Positions 1 to 11,766 of a stretch of DNA of 64,000 nucleotides are shown piece by piece. The number at the start of each line of letters is the position of its first letter. Position 1 is the first letter of the stretch. Made by a program: the position numbers and the translations under genes. Source of the stretch: Trichinella spiralis (lineage: Eukaryota; Nematoda; Enoplea; Trichinellida; Trichinellidae); the NCBI GenBank assembly GCA_000181795.3, contig CM012953.1:18188247-18252246 (forward strand), given 5' to 3'. Under the pieces are notes generated by a model. The model was not told the origin of the DNA, did not search any database, and saw only the letters and a list, made by a program, of their open reading frames with translations.

Positions 1-1
1 A

Positions 2-91
2 TGGAGACATGAAGTACCATTACATAAGCTAACTTTTAACGTTATTCCATTTCCAGAATCGAATCGATTTCTTTTGGTTGAAGAAGTGTAA
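2..91 (+). CDS. C-terminal exon of an unidentified gene (copy 1, partial)
   Basis: The window opens inside a coding exon. Reading from base 2 gives the tail WRHEVPLHKL...LLVEEV and stops at TAA 89-91. The same tail, with more upstream sequence, is at 11553-11766, which sets the frame. The 3' ends of the two copies are identical at protein level. I do not recognise the family; nothing visible points to a catalytic motif, membrane segment or repeat. Only the end of the protein can be seen here. Confidence 0.55.
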   Translation, partial: WRHEVPLHKLTFNVIPFPESNRFLLVEEV

Positions 92-1529
92 TCATTTTTC
101 ATTGTTTCTGATAAAATCATTTTACATTGCCTTATTGTTTTGAATAAATTTTACATTATATTGTACATATAAGAAAAATAATTTGATAATGAAATATTAA
201 AGCTGCTACAGTAATTATAGAAGTAAATATATGAGTAAATATGTGTTTGTTAAAGCAAACCACGAATTGAAAGTGACAGATTATACGAAATTTTTCCATT
301 GTAGAATAAAATATATACAAAAGAATGTATGTAGTAAGTATAAAAATAGTTCATGGGCAAAGTTTATGCTATAACATAAATGTTGCATAATTGTAACTTT
401 GTTTTCAATCTTTTTATCAACTCTGCAGTAATTTATATTGTGGATTTAATTAAAAATTATGAAACTGCTGATATGTGAAATTTTCTGTTGCTTCCTTTGG
501 TTTACACGCTAAACCATAACGAATATAATGAATAATCTAACTATTGTATGTATTGATTCTTATTCATGATATTTGTCACGTTGGTCTGATATTGTTATGT
601 GGTTGTTTATTTAGTTAAAACTTATTTTTTTAATGTTAAGGTGTATTTAATAATTGATTTTTGTATCCACTACGTTTATGCTGAGAAGCAACGACGGGTT
701 GAGCAATATATGGATGAATGTATGGGCAGTTCTTTATGACCTTATCATACTTAACGCTTGAGCCGCGTATTTAAGCCGCCTTCCAAGTTGTTTTGTATTA
801 TATATTGTAGTTTTTGTCTGTCTCTTCTCTCTTTTTTCTGTTTGATACGGTTCTTTGTCGCGTTTTATTGTTATCCTTGATATTGTGCAGCAATATTAGT
901 AGTATTATATCTAACCGCAGGCTGTATGAGCAAGCGAACACGTAACAGTTGTTTCATTGATTATTTGTATCCTTCATAATGTTGCTTGCTGTATGATTGT
1001 ATGCTTGATAAAGTGAAGTACTAATTTCAATAAAAATTTAAAATTATTAAAAATTACACTTAAAGTTATGGTAATTGTATTGGAAATATTTTATCCGGTG
1101 AAGGTTTCAGTGCTGCAGCAATTACAAAATATTAGCTCATGGAGTATTTGAAATTATCAGCTAACCATATCCTAACTCATGGAGGCGAAAAAAACATTTG
1201 CATGTAATCGAATCATTCTAAAACTATTTTCAACTAATTAGCGAAAGAAGCCATGCAAAAATGCATGCTCATTCTAGAACAGAATGTGTGATCTGTTGCT
1301 AACTGAATATTATGACTGTTGTTCATTTGCTGCTGGCTAAAGTAGTTTAAAATTGAATAAGTTTAAGCAAAAACTTTAAAACTAAAACAATAATATTTTA
1401 ATATACTTTAAAAGTTTTACATTAAATTGCTAAATTTAAACAAAACATTATGGATAAGCTCAACAAGAAACAGAATAAGGTTAGTATTCTCTGCTTGCTT
1501 GACGTAGCAAGTGTTGTGCATATTGAGCA
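92..1529. other. Intergenic, AT-rich; 5' flank of the histidine-phosphatase gene
   Basis: No convincing coding exon. An AATAAA-type signal at about 117 could serve the upstream gene. A short ATG segment at 1450-1479, followed by a GT donor-like site, is conserved in copy 2. It cannot be spliced in frame to the next gene using the AG sites present, so at most it is 5' UTR. Confidence 0.5.
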
Positions 1530-2438
1530 ATGGCAAATGAACCACAACCGTTAAACGCTTTGCCAGAAGGACAAAGTGAGGTAAAAGGAGACAAGGTACA
1601 AGAGAACAAAGAAACAGTAGAATTGTCTGGGAGAAGAATTTTTTTAGTCCGCCATGGAGAACGAATGGATCGCGTTTTTCCAGGTTGGTTGCGTCTTGGT
1701 TTCACAGATTTAGGAGAGTATAGACCATATGATTTGAATATGCCATTAAGAGCAGTAAAACGAGAAAATGGATGGAAAGATTTTTACAATGATCCACCGA
1801 TTACTGAAATTGGTTATGCGACATCACAAATGATTGGACGAGGTATGAAACTGAGTGGAATTGGATTTGACATGGTCTACTGTAGTCCAGCTTTGCGTAG
1901 CATTCAAAGTGCCCATGGAATATTGAAGTCGTTTGCTGGTTCAAATACAAAAATTTGCATCGAAGCAGGTCTGTTTGAATACTTGGGTTGGTATGAAAAT
2001 GCAAATTTGAATTTTCTTAATACTGATCAGTTGGTCAGTGAAGGATATGAAATACAACCAAATTACATTCCATACATGATGGCGCAAACATTGAAAGATA
2101 AGTTTCATAGTGAAACTATTGAAGAATATTACAAACGAGTCAATACGGTGGTTAACTACATTGTGAGTTTGCATGGAAAAACAAAGTGCAATTTGTTGTT
2201 CGTCGTTCATGCACCAACAATTGATGCCATTGGTCGAAGTTTGATGAAAAAATCTGCTACTAATTTGTCCAATTATGAACTTAGCAAAATGGGTATTCAT
2301 TATCCATATGCTTCCGTTGTCGGCTTAGAAGAAATAAAAGCAAATGGAGAATGGCAGTTAATGCCAAATATATTGCCACCAATTTCATGTTTAGATTTTA
2401 GTAACCGCGTAAATTTGAATTATTTTACTCGTCCATAA
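1530..2438 (+). CDS. UBASH3/TULA-like histidine phosphatase (copy 1)
   Basis: Intronless, 302 aa. It belongs to the phosphoglycerate-mutase-like histidine phosphatase superfamily, branch 2H-phosphatase/UBASH3 (TULA, STS) and the related insect ecdysteroid-phosphate phosphatases. Visible signatures are LVRHGERMD (residues about 39-47, catalytic His and Arg), LNMP then DPPIT, VYCSPALRSIQSAH (second Arg pocket), GLFEYLGW, and VVHAPTIDAIGRS (second catalytic His). The C-terminal GEWQLMP...LPP also matches the family. UBA and SH3 domains of vertebrate UBASH3 are absent, so this is a stand-alone phosphatase domain with a short charged N-terminus and no signal peptide, probably cytosolic. The start has a good context (caATGg) and begins the conserved reading frame. 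AATAAA lies about 115 nt past the stop. It differs from copy 2 (13205-14113) at three residues near the N-terminus. Substrate is not deducible. Confidence 0.9.
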   Translation: MANEPQPLNALPEGQSEVKGDKVQENKETVELSGRRIFLVRHGERMDRVFPGWLRLGFTDLGEYRPYDLNMPLRAVKRENGWKDFYNDPPITEIGYATSQMIGRGMKLSGIGFDMVYCSPALRSIQSAHGILKSFAGSNTKICIEAGLFEYLGWYENANLNFLNTDQLVSEGYEIQPNYIPYMMAQTLKDKFHSETIEEYYKRVNTVVNYIVSLHGKTKCNLLFVVHAPTIDAIGRSLMKKSATNLSNYELSKMGIHYPYASVVGLEEIKANGEWQLMPNILPPISCLDFSNRVNLNYFTRP

Positions 2439-5400
2439 CTTTCTTTCTGCTATATTAACGTCACATCAATATCAGTGAATAATTGTAAATTTAGAATCAT
2501 ATTTGTATGAAATGTTATTTTTTTGTAAATGTTTCCACTGATATAATACTGTAAATAAATATTTTTAATCAAATTAAAGTGAAATAAATAATAACTATAA
2601 AATAAATAGTTTTACTTTTGAAAAATATGAAATTATACTTTTATTTGGAAAACATCTTGCAAAATGCTTCAATATATTGGCAGTTGGGGCTTATTTTTCG
2701 TTAATTGAAAATTATGTATTCGTTTCAGTTTTCAACTAATGTCTTTCTTCAGGTAATGTAATTCAAACCGGAAATGTTCAGTGAATTGGATAATTTGTTG
2801 GTTTCTGTTGATAATAGTGAGTTGTAGTATTAAAAGTAAGGATTTTTAGTTGTTTTTCATACCAACGTATTTTCGTTGTTGAAAACAATTAATTTGAAAT
2901 TATTAATTTTTAATTGCCTATTTGCTTCATTTACATATTACTTTTCGCTTTAAATCGTATGCATTGTAATGCATGACAATATAGATTAATATTGGTTAAA
3001 TTCAACCGACTTTTAGAACTTACATTAGGTTTGCTTTGGCAATAACTTTCAAGTTTGGCTTTGAATTTAACAGCGTTGATTCATATGTTATTGATATCTT
3101 TTATCAAAGGTTGCAGTTGCTTAGTTCCTAAAGTTGCGGCTTATACATGAAGAATCTCCAAAGTGCAACATATCTTTGTTAATATGCTTTTCTGTAATTG
3201 AAAAGGTAAGCATTTTGTTGTATAAAAGTATTGCTATTTGAACTGTTGATTAATGTAAGCTAATTTCATTTCATAAATATTTCAGTCAACTGAATCAACT
3301 AAATTTTTTCAAGTTTTGTTTTTTTGAATTTATGTAATTTTTACTACAAGAACAGACAAATCCATGTGTAGAATTCGCAAAACGTTTTTTTGCTGCTTGC
3401 ATGTGCATTTCAAATATTGAAATCAACGGCGAATTTCATAACTACTTACTTAAGTTAGAATATGTAATATTTTAATTTTAAATGTCATTACAGAGAGATT
3501 GTTATAAATGTAGTCAGTGAAAATATTAGCGGAGCAAAAGCCAAAAAGTAAAATTATATAATATTACTACAACTACTAATTTAAAAAACACTAAATTGCA
3601 CGGACAGGTAATGGACAAAAGATTCGACATTATCAGCATGCAATCCATACAAACCTAATAATCAAAACGTCACCGTTCTTTGTTGCTTATGTAATTTGCA
3701 TATTGTTATAATTTTTATGTTAATTTCTATGTATTTTGTCGTTGCTAATATAGTCTCAAATATTTATAAAAAAATTTGTGTCTAAATAATTTTTCAAAGC
3801 GCAGCGTTGACAAATGCAGAAATTCGACTAAAAATGGCTCCAGTATGGCCAGCAAAACATTTTGCTAAGATAGCAGTGTCAGAGCAATGCTTTCATGAAA
3901 AGAAGAAGAAAGAGAAGAAGCAAGTTTCCAGTAAAACTATTTGTTTATGTTGATCACATGTATACTTTCTTACGTTCCTCGAGTTCAATGTTAGAACTGT
4001 GTGAATTTTAATATCCTCTGTGATTCAAATCTTACAATTTGTTTTTATTTAAAAAATTTCAGTTAGTCCATTTCTCAACATTTTTGTACACTTATTCATC
4101 AGTTCTCATTTAATGATGTTTTTCAAATGTTTTATGTATTACATGTATCAAAAATATGAGTATGGGCATTTGAATATTCAGCATGAATATAAATGATTTT
4201 TATTTCATTAACTACCCAGTAAATGCTAAAATATTTATGTATTCATGGATTTATTCTCCATTATTGTAGCATATTGATGTCGCAATTTATATTCAGGAAT
4301 TTAAAAAAGAATTTTATTTTTTTACAAGTGCTTCCATTTCTTATAGTATTAATATGAATAAAAATGTGTTCACTAGTTTGGAATGTTTACAGTTTTTTGC
4401 TTTTAATATACACGCTTATAATTTTATTCCGCACCATCTGAGGTGCTAAATAAATTGCTTACTTATAAATGAATAGTCAGTGTGCTTTCGGTCAGGTAGA
4501 TGTGACCGCTGGTTATTAAACATACTGACTAACTAATGATGACTGCAGGTCACGTTGAGAATTCGAACTAGTGACCAGGTGATGGTATTTTGCCATCCCA
4601 CTTCAAGTTCTATGAATTGAAATGAATTATTTAATAAAATGTTTTTAAATTAAATTAAAATAATTCTGCACATTTGTGCATGAATAAATTTACTTGTTGA
4701 ATTTAACACTGCATTTTCAATTTCATCAATATGAGAATACATTCACTGTTAAATGATCATTTATTACATATTTGCAAGGTCTACGGTTAAACTTATTGTG
4801 CTTGCTTATCATTATTATGTAATATTTACAAAAATTGTTTTTATAATTAGTTCCATATATTTATAAAAATGAATAAATATGGAATTAATGTAAAATATCT
4901 GCAACTTTAAATTGAAGAAGTGCCAAACGCATTATTAAATAGATTAAAGAATATTTTTTAAATTTCATGACTTTACTAATGTTCTCAATTTCAGTTGAAA
5001 TGAATGAGACCTAAATCATGGGATGTTCTTCTAACAGCACACTCTGGTTCTGATTTTAAGCTCATCTATTAATGTCAGTTTGGTCAAATGAGCATCAATA
5101 TTGATAATGAATTTCAAACTTCAGGTTACGTGTACTGCCTGCCCTATGTGGTCACTATCGCCACGTATAGCAGTGAAAATTATTAATTGTATTCCATTTA
5201 ATTTTTGCAAAGATGCCTTTTTGAAATTAAATTTAATTTTTTGATTTTTTTAAAAGTATAATAAAAAATTTAAAATATGATTTGCTGATTTGCAATTTGC
5301 AACGCAATGCTTAAGATGAATATTTATTCAAGTTTTTACTTTATCTTTTTAACACTCGTTCTAAACATCACAATATCATTCTGTAGTTTTATTACTTTCA

Positions 5401-8400
5401 ATTATTTAGTTCATGCAACTTTATAAACATGCTTTTCATACGCTGAGCTGCTATCATGCTATGCGACTTAACATGTTTTCACTTATCTGAATGTAAAAAT
5501 TTGTTATTACGTAAAATTGAGAGTTTCATTATTAAATTTAGAATTTGGTATTAATATCAGCTTAGTAGTAGTTCAGTATCAACAAATAGCTCAGTCTTCT
5601 ACGATACACTTTCACTGCAATTCAGCTGAAATATGTACACACACATCAGTATATGAGGTGCATTCAGCAACTGTATTCCATTTCTGCAGTTCTAGGCAGC
5701 TCTACTCATTTGACTAAATGGTGCAATAACTTATAGAAGAACAGCATTGCAGTTTTCTACTATTTTATAAAGCTTTTAACCCTTTTAAATGGACGTTAGT
5801 GCTCTTGCTTATATTATGTATTTTTTAAAGAGCAATCTTTTCATTCTGCACTCATTTTTGTTAGAAATAAATATGCGTATACTAAACAACCATCTTTTTA
5901 ATCATTGAAATTACCACATTATTTCGAACTTTGTGGCACGAGAAAACAGGAGTCACTCAGGAATGTCACATCGCACCTATATCCCCGCTTTACGCTGGTA
6001 AAGAGCTTTCAGTTTGACATTCTACAGCTACATTATGCACAACAGCTTGTGCAAATTGAAAGGAGCATTTTTTTAATGATGTTCTGTGCAGATGGAATTG
6101 GGGCTGTTTCAAAATTACATGTAATTTTTTTCATGCCGACTTTAGGTGTAGTGCATTAAAAAAATATAAAAGCACATTGAAAAGAATGTGCTTTTTGAAC
6201 TTCAATAAACAAACGCCAAAATTTACGGTGCAAAAGTCATTAACCGTGAACAATTGCTAAAATGAATTCACTGTTGCTTTTAAACTTACATTTCACTATG
6301 CTGTGCGCATGCAAGTTGATAATTTCAAATTCTCATACATATAGAACATTGATTTATTGTTGAAGGAAGTTTGCAGGATCATCTGATATTGTCAAATCTG
6401 AAAAAGATAGGAATAGAGTTTTGGCTTTGGCTTTCCTGCGTTCATGATGCCCAGATCAGAAAATGATTTCATGGCCTCTTCATCGCAAACAGATGCTATA
6501 TTGCTCCGTAGGGTAGCTTTTGCCGGTGTTTTGGCTCAGGTTCGCATCAGTTTGGTACTTGCCTTCTGTGTTACATTGATATTCAGAATAAATATTCTAC
6601 TTTGACATACCAAAAATCTGTAGACATGTTCTGTAATACTGAAATCCAGTATGCTGCGACTGCATTATTGCTTCTCTTCAGTCTGCATGATGTGACTATT
6701 TCCTTTTGTGCATTGGTTAAAAAACATCCGTACGGCTTTGAATAAGTAAAAAGTTAACCACAGAAAAATAAAGCAAAACCTCGTAAAACTTTGAATGTAT
6801 ACTCCACGACAAAATTAATTTCAAGATAATTAGTTCAGGAGCTTGACCAGAAAGATCTGTCGAAACTTAAAGTGAAATATCATTCTGAAAAATAGGCAAA
6901 AATTGAAAGTTAAAAATACAAAATCCTGCACTTGTAACTTTATTGATTTGCATTTTAAAATTCAATTTTCAAAATTCTCTTTATTGTCCTGAGCAAAGTG
7001 AAACAGTCAATCGGTGTTTTCTGATTATTGAATTTCACACACAATGTGGCGTTACTGATCTCTGTTGGTGTCACTATTGGTAAGCCGAGTTAAAATTATT
7101 TTTGTTAACCTTAATTCATCAAAGTGACGCTGATTGATGAGCTTGGACTCTTGCAGTGCGCCGTTAGGAGAACATCCCTGAATTATTTTGTTAGCTGCCA
7201 GTGACAATGACATTGGCATCCTATTTAGGTCACTGCTGTGTGAATGATGACCTAAATTTTATATTCAAACTCATGTAAATGAGATCACAATTCTTCATGT
7301 TTATTGCTGGTTTTGGAAGTGCTACTTTGTTTCGAAACGTTTAATGTAAATATGATGTTCATATCTTATTACTCTTTGTTATTAATATTAGGAACGTCTG
7401 TTCAAAAAGGTAATTTTTTCTTTACATGTATTTTCCATCAAATTTAGTTCATTTTTTAAGAGAAATTAATATTATTTAATTAATTAATTAATTTAAATAA
7501 TATTCAATAAATAATAATTATTTTAATGATAATAATATTATTATTAGTAAAATCTTTAATGAATATAAATTTCATCTTTGCAGTTTTGTTTCAATTAGCA
7601 GCTAGTATTTACTGAATATTCAACATAAGCTGCCCAGAAAAGTTATACATTGAAAATCAAATTGTATTTGGTATTATGACAAGAATGCGTTTATTTCTGT
7701 TTGCTGAATTTTAAAATTAAAGCGCCAATCTTTTGTAAAGTATATAAACAAAAGATTTCAAAATGCTAAGGCAAACATTACATGCAGGTTAATACATTTT
7801 AATAAAATTACTTGTAATAATTTGTTTTGTTTAAATGTATACAATGCTATCTGTTGCTTTGGAGTTTAATGTAAAATCTTTGACCATATGTGAGCAGCAT
7901 ACAAGTGGCAAAAAATGTTTGCCATGTAATATCTGATGTAAATAGAGTTTGCAAATTTACTATTTATTACACTGTTAAGATTATGCTTTCTTGCATAATT
8001 AAATTTATTTGAAGATTTAATTAAAATTGCAGCAGCGCATTCAAATTTTTCTTAAAGTTGAAAAAGAATAATTTCATTTCAAATTAGTGACGATTGAAAG
8101 TTGAAAATGAATATTATATGAAATGATATTATATGAAATATATTTAAATATCAGCATTTGAAAAAATAATACGCATTCAATAATTAAGCTCAAAGCTGTG
8201 AAACACGAATGATAAAAAAATTTAATGACTAAAATAATTAACTGTTTGATGAAATTATGAAAGACGCAATGACAGCAAAGAGAAAGCTATTAAAAATTCA
8301 ATTTCTAAAAGTTACAAGCAAAAGTATTATTTAAATTATTTATTTGTGTTTTAGTTTATTAAATTGGCGTAAATTAAATTTACTTGGTGGCTAACAGTAT

Positions 8401-9052
8401 GCCGAGTGTTCAAAACCGTTTTATTTTGTTGAGCTACCGGTAGGGTATATTTATTTATTTGGAAATAGTAAATTAATAATTTATTTATTGAGGACAGTAA
8501 GTCAATGGAAGTTATGGTTGCTTTCACGCACATATGGGCATGCATATTGTGAATGAAATAAAGCAGCTGAATTTTTTAGTAACAGTTAGTGAATGCGCGC
8601 TTTATTTTACTTTAAACAAATGTGGTATTTGCAAATTTAAAAATGTTGATTTGACGTTTGTTTAGCTAGATATTAAAATATTTTCATTCAATTTCAATTT
8701 TATTCCTGCATTTTAAGGCAATATGTTTTCTAAAACAGAGCGAAATGCTGAATAAAGTAGCAAAAATTTCAGCTTTGAAAGTCCATTTGAAATTTATGAT
8801 ACGTATATTGCTGTGTTGTGTTAATGAAAACTGTAAACGTCAGTGCAAACTGCCTATATTTTCGAAAATGAAGCTACCATGTCAGTTGCTTTTGTTTTTT
8901 TTGCCATTGTGAATAGAATATTTTACATTGAAATATGTGAAAAATATTTTTAAAGTATCAAGAAACGTTACTATTTTAATAATTTTGAATTAATTGCTAT
9001 CATTAAAAATTTCAACGAAACTTTACATTTATCTCTAATAAAACTTTCCAAA
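2439..9052. other. Long non-coding interval between phosphatase and MLT-10-like genes (copy 1)
   Basis: About 6.6 kb of AT-rich DNA. Small open frames here (for example 5517-5717 and 5905-6159) are not supported: the second is interrupted by a stop in copy 2. Notable spots are a GC-richer, partly palindromic stretch at about 4488-4620, a TTAATTAA-type low-complexity tract at 7460-7560, and a 53-codon frame at 6444-6605 listed separately. No tRNA or rRNA was recognised. Confidence 0.5.
6444..6605 (+). pseudogene. Possible fragment of a cuticle-collagen-like N-terminus (copy 1)
   Basis: A 53-codon frame beginning MMPRSEND contains LLRRVAFAGVL followed by a hydrophobic run. This resembles the N-terminal non-collagenous segment of nematode cuticle collagens, where an RRVAF-type motif precedes a membrane segment. 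No Gly-X-Y repeat follows in any frame nearby, so it would be a fragment or chance. The same frame is open in copy 2 (18114-18275), with a mix of silent and replacement differences. Low confidence. Confidence 0.22.
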
Positions 9053-11495
9053 ATGAAGAATAATCTTCAGCTAAATTTAATTTCAACTTTATTATTTATT
9101 TATTTTACTTTCAAAAACCTTTTTCTTTTAAACAAATGTCAAAACTGCTTCAAATTTGCTTGACAAATTGTAAAATTGTTTAGCTTTGTGCCGAATGCAA
9201 ATGAAGCAGCCCTACGTTACGATACCTCCCGGACCTGAGGGAAAACCTCTGCTGCGAGCCCATTTGCACAAGCAGGCAAAACTTGCTTTATTAAATTTGA
9301 TCGCTTCAAAACAAACTGAACATATTGATGAATTTGAAAAAGTTCGATTTTCCGATTGCACTTTCAATGCCAATACAGCAGAAGAATATGCAGAATGCAT
9401 GCTGCCATATATAATACAAAACATACCTCAGTCGAATACCAAAATTAAATCGTCCGCTAAATCACAAAATGTTACTACGGTTGCATCCATTAACGAAACC
9501 TGGATAGGATCTTTCAAGGTAATTTTTCGCAGTTTTTAAATGCTACTTTTTAAGCTTTGCTTCAATTAAACGGAAGTTCACTTAAATCAATAATGCATTA
9601 ATTAAAGATATAATGTTCGGTAAAATGCATGTGCAATAAATATTGAATGCAACAAACAAATGGATAGATGTTTAATATTTTTAAAATTGCATGTCTATAT
9701 GTTCAAAGCAATAGAGGGAAATATTAGGTGTTGAAATTTTTTCCAAATAGATCAAATTTTCCAAGAATCGTTTTAAAAATTTGCATTTTATTCATTGCAG
9801 ATAATAAGTAAATAGTTGTAAATAAGTAAATAAATGGAATAATTTTGAAATTCAAAAAAGGTCGTATTCATTAAATATAATTTATGCTAAAAAGTTCAAG
9901 CTAAATGCTTTATGAATCATTTTAAAAATTAAGCTAAAGCGACGCTTTCCTCGACAAGTGACATTGGCGAGCAAACAGCTACAACAAATGGAAGCGATGA
10001 ATCGATTTGCTGTGAAAAAATTTACCGAAGAAGCTGAAAACCATCGGTTGTTAAAAGTGCTAACAAGCCTTACGCAGAAGTTGAGCTTGCATTCACCAGC
10101 TTCTGAAGTACTGCGTTCTGTGAAAGAAAAAATGAACATAAGCGATACGAAAATTATCAGTGAACCGGAACGACGCCAAAAATTAATACGTCTGACGAAA
10201 CGACTCTTGAGTGGTAATATTAATGATGATTCAGAGTCAGAATTATTTGGATGGAATTATTTGCGCAAAGCGATCACTGACACGGAAAAACTGATCACCA
10301 ATGCCGTTACAAACGGAAATCCACTAACCCTACCAAAATGGCAATACGACATGATGCAACTAGTTAAAGGTATGATCGTGAGCACATTAAAAGACAATTC
10401 TACGGAATCCCCTCCGACACGATTACTGTCACCAAGAATCTTGTCTATTACTCCATATCAACGGGACATGATCAACTTGCTTTCGCCTGATCTTTTCAGT
10501 TTATTCGAAAACGATGATCCAAACAATCTGCTGCCCCTTCCGCAGCTTTTCCAATCAATGCACAAAGCGGATCAAGAAGTACTGATCGAAATGATCATGG
10601 ATGTGACCGGTGCTGGTGATATTCTTTCGCTGCAAGATGAAATAATGCCAAATCAGCCGAGAACACTGTTAGAAACTTTGGAATTATTTTCCAAGCCAGT
10701 CGGAGAATATTTGCTAGAAGACACCCCTGAGGCACATCTGATACCAGAAACAAAAAAGGTGTTCAAACGTTTGGAAAAAAGTTTAACCCAAGATCAGCAC
10801 AACGATATGACCAATGATGGTTTTGCCTTTCTGGAGGAACAGCAGTTGGATCTACTGTATGGAGATAAAAATCCGTTCAACATTACTAGCTTGGAGTTTG
10901 ACAAAAAACTGTACCTGAAGTTGAACAAAACAGAACGTCGGATTGCTTTGATGAATCATATCAGTAAAATGGGCGAAAAATCTAGAATGAAAAGAAGCTT
11001 CATTTTGGAGCCAATATTTCTGAAAAAAGTTCACCTAGCACCGAGTGCTCGTGCTCCTGTAATTCTAAGTCCGATTCTGCTGTCGACGGCTGTTTTATCG
11101 CCCGCAGTACTTGGACCGATCATATTATCGCCTTTCGCGCTCGGTACGCTGACATTGTCGCCCAAAGTGATCAGTTCTGCAATACTTTCGCCTGTGGTGA
11201 TGTTTCCGCTAATCATTTCGCCACTTGTGCTTTGTCCGATCATTCTCAACCCTTTCATTCTCAATCCGATAGTTTTGTCGCCCAACGTGTTAAATCCCAT
11301 CATAATGTCCCCAAGCGCGCTGACACCTCTTATACTTAGTCCTTTTGTTCTCAGTCCATTCATTCTGTCTGGAACCACAACTTCACTGGTCATACTGGAA
11401 ACCCCCGAGTTTTTGTCCCCCGTTAATCCAAAAACGCCCATTGACCAAACCTTTGCTCTCCTCTGGTCCCCCGCTGGTATTTGTCAAAAAAAAAA
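9053..11495 (+). CDS. MLT-10-like moulting cycle family protein (copy 1, 3' end lost at gap)
   Basis: Three exons are inferred: 9053-9137 (signal peptide, MKNNLQLNLISTLLFIYF), 9184-9518, and about 9934 into the gap; phases are consistent. Family hallmarks of the nematode MLT-10/Moulting_cycle group are LLSPRILSITP, INLLSPDLFSLFENDD, LPQLFQSM, a GYAF-like GFAFLEEQQLDLLYG segment, and a C-terminal domain of about 100 residues made of short I/V-L-S-P repeats. These proteins are secreted and, in C. elegans, act in cuticle moulting. Bases from about 11375 to 11495 carry many extra homopolymer bases relative to copy 2, which shift the frame, and the sequence then runs into 10 N. The terminal 40 or so residues predicted here are therefore artefactual. 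Compare 20722-23279 for the intact form. Exon 1 is inferred from frame and hydrophobicity, and its donor (AAT/gtcaaa) is weak. Confidence 0.82.
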
Positions 11496-11505
11496 NNNNN
11501 NNNNN
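11496..11505. other. Assembly gap of exactly 10 N
   Basis: Ten N flanked on the left by a poly-A run and a homopolymer-inflated tail. A fixed 10-base gap is a conventional placeholder, so its size carries no information. It joins two contigs whose ends overlap by about 11.5 kb in content. Confidence 0.99.
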
Positions 11506-11552
11506 AAATGAAAAGTTATTAATAAAAAGTTAAAATTATTTTTTATGTAAAG

Positions 11553-11766
11553 GTATCCTACAAGCAAAGAGATGCATGACAAAGTATTGCGTGCGATGTG
11601 CGATGGATCCGTTTTGATATCAACGGAAAATGTAGAAGCTGACTTCCAGTATTTTGGTATAGAAAATACCTACAAATGGAGACATGAAGTACCATTACAT
11701 AAGCTAACTTTTAACGTTATTCCATTTCCAGAATCGAATCGATTTCTTTTGGTTGAAGAAGTGTAA
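11553..11766 (+). CDS. C-terminal exon of an unidentified gene (copy 2)
   Basis: The exon follows an AG at 11551-11552 and reads YPTSKEMHDKVLRAM, then CDGSVLIST, then the same tail as positions 2-91, ending at TAA 11764-11766. The upstream part of the gene falls left of the gap and is not in this copy. An internal ATG at 11572 is in frame but is unlikely to be the true start, because the frame stays open into the acceptor. Family not recognised. Confidence 0.5.

Larger units (their letters stand above)
1..11495 (+). repeat. Large direct repeat, copy 1 (about 11.5 kb)
   Basis: Position 1 corresponds to 11676. The offset is 11675 at the start and 11669 by 9 kb because of small indels. All genes and the intergenic DNA are colinear, with scattered substitutions and indels, for example about 10 extra bases after 14137 in copy 2. 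The copy ends at the N gap. It is best read as an allelic or contig-end duplicate. Confidence 0.97.

Noticed and set aside
1450-1529. Upstream coding exon (MDKLNKKQNK) for the histidine phosphatase
   Set aside because: No AG between the donor and 1530 joins it in frame without a stop; the ATG at 1530 is a sufficient start.
5905-6159. 84-codon plus-strand frame
   Set aside because: Begins with a non-ATG codon and has a stop in copy 2 (TCGAAC to TCTAAC change).
11031-11441. 136-codon minus-strand frame with a regular Gly/Thr-rich repeat (and its copy 22700-23095)
   Set aside because: It is the antisense reading of the ILSP repeat of the MLT-10-like gene; the periodicity comes from the sense repeat.
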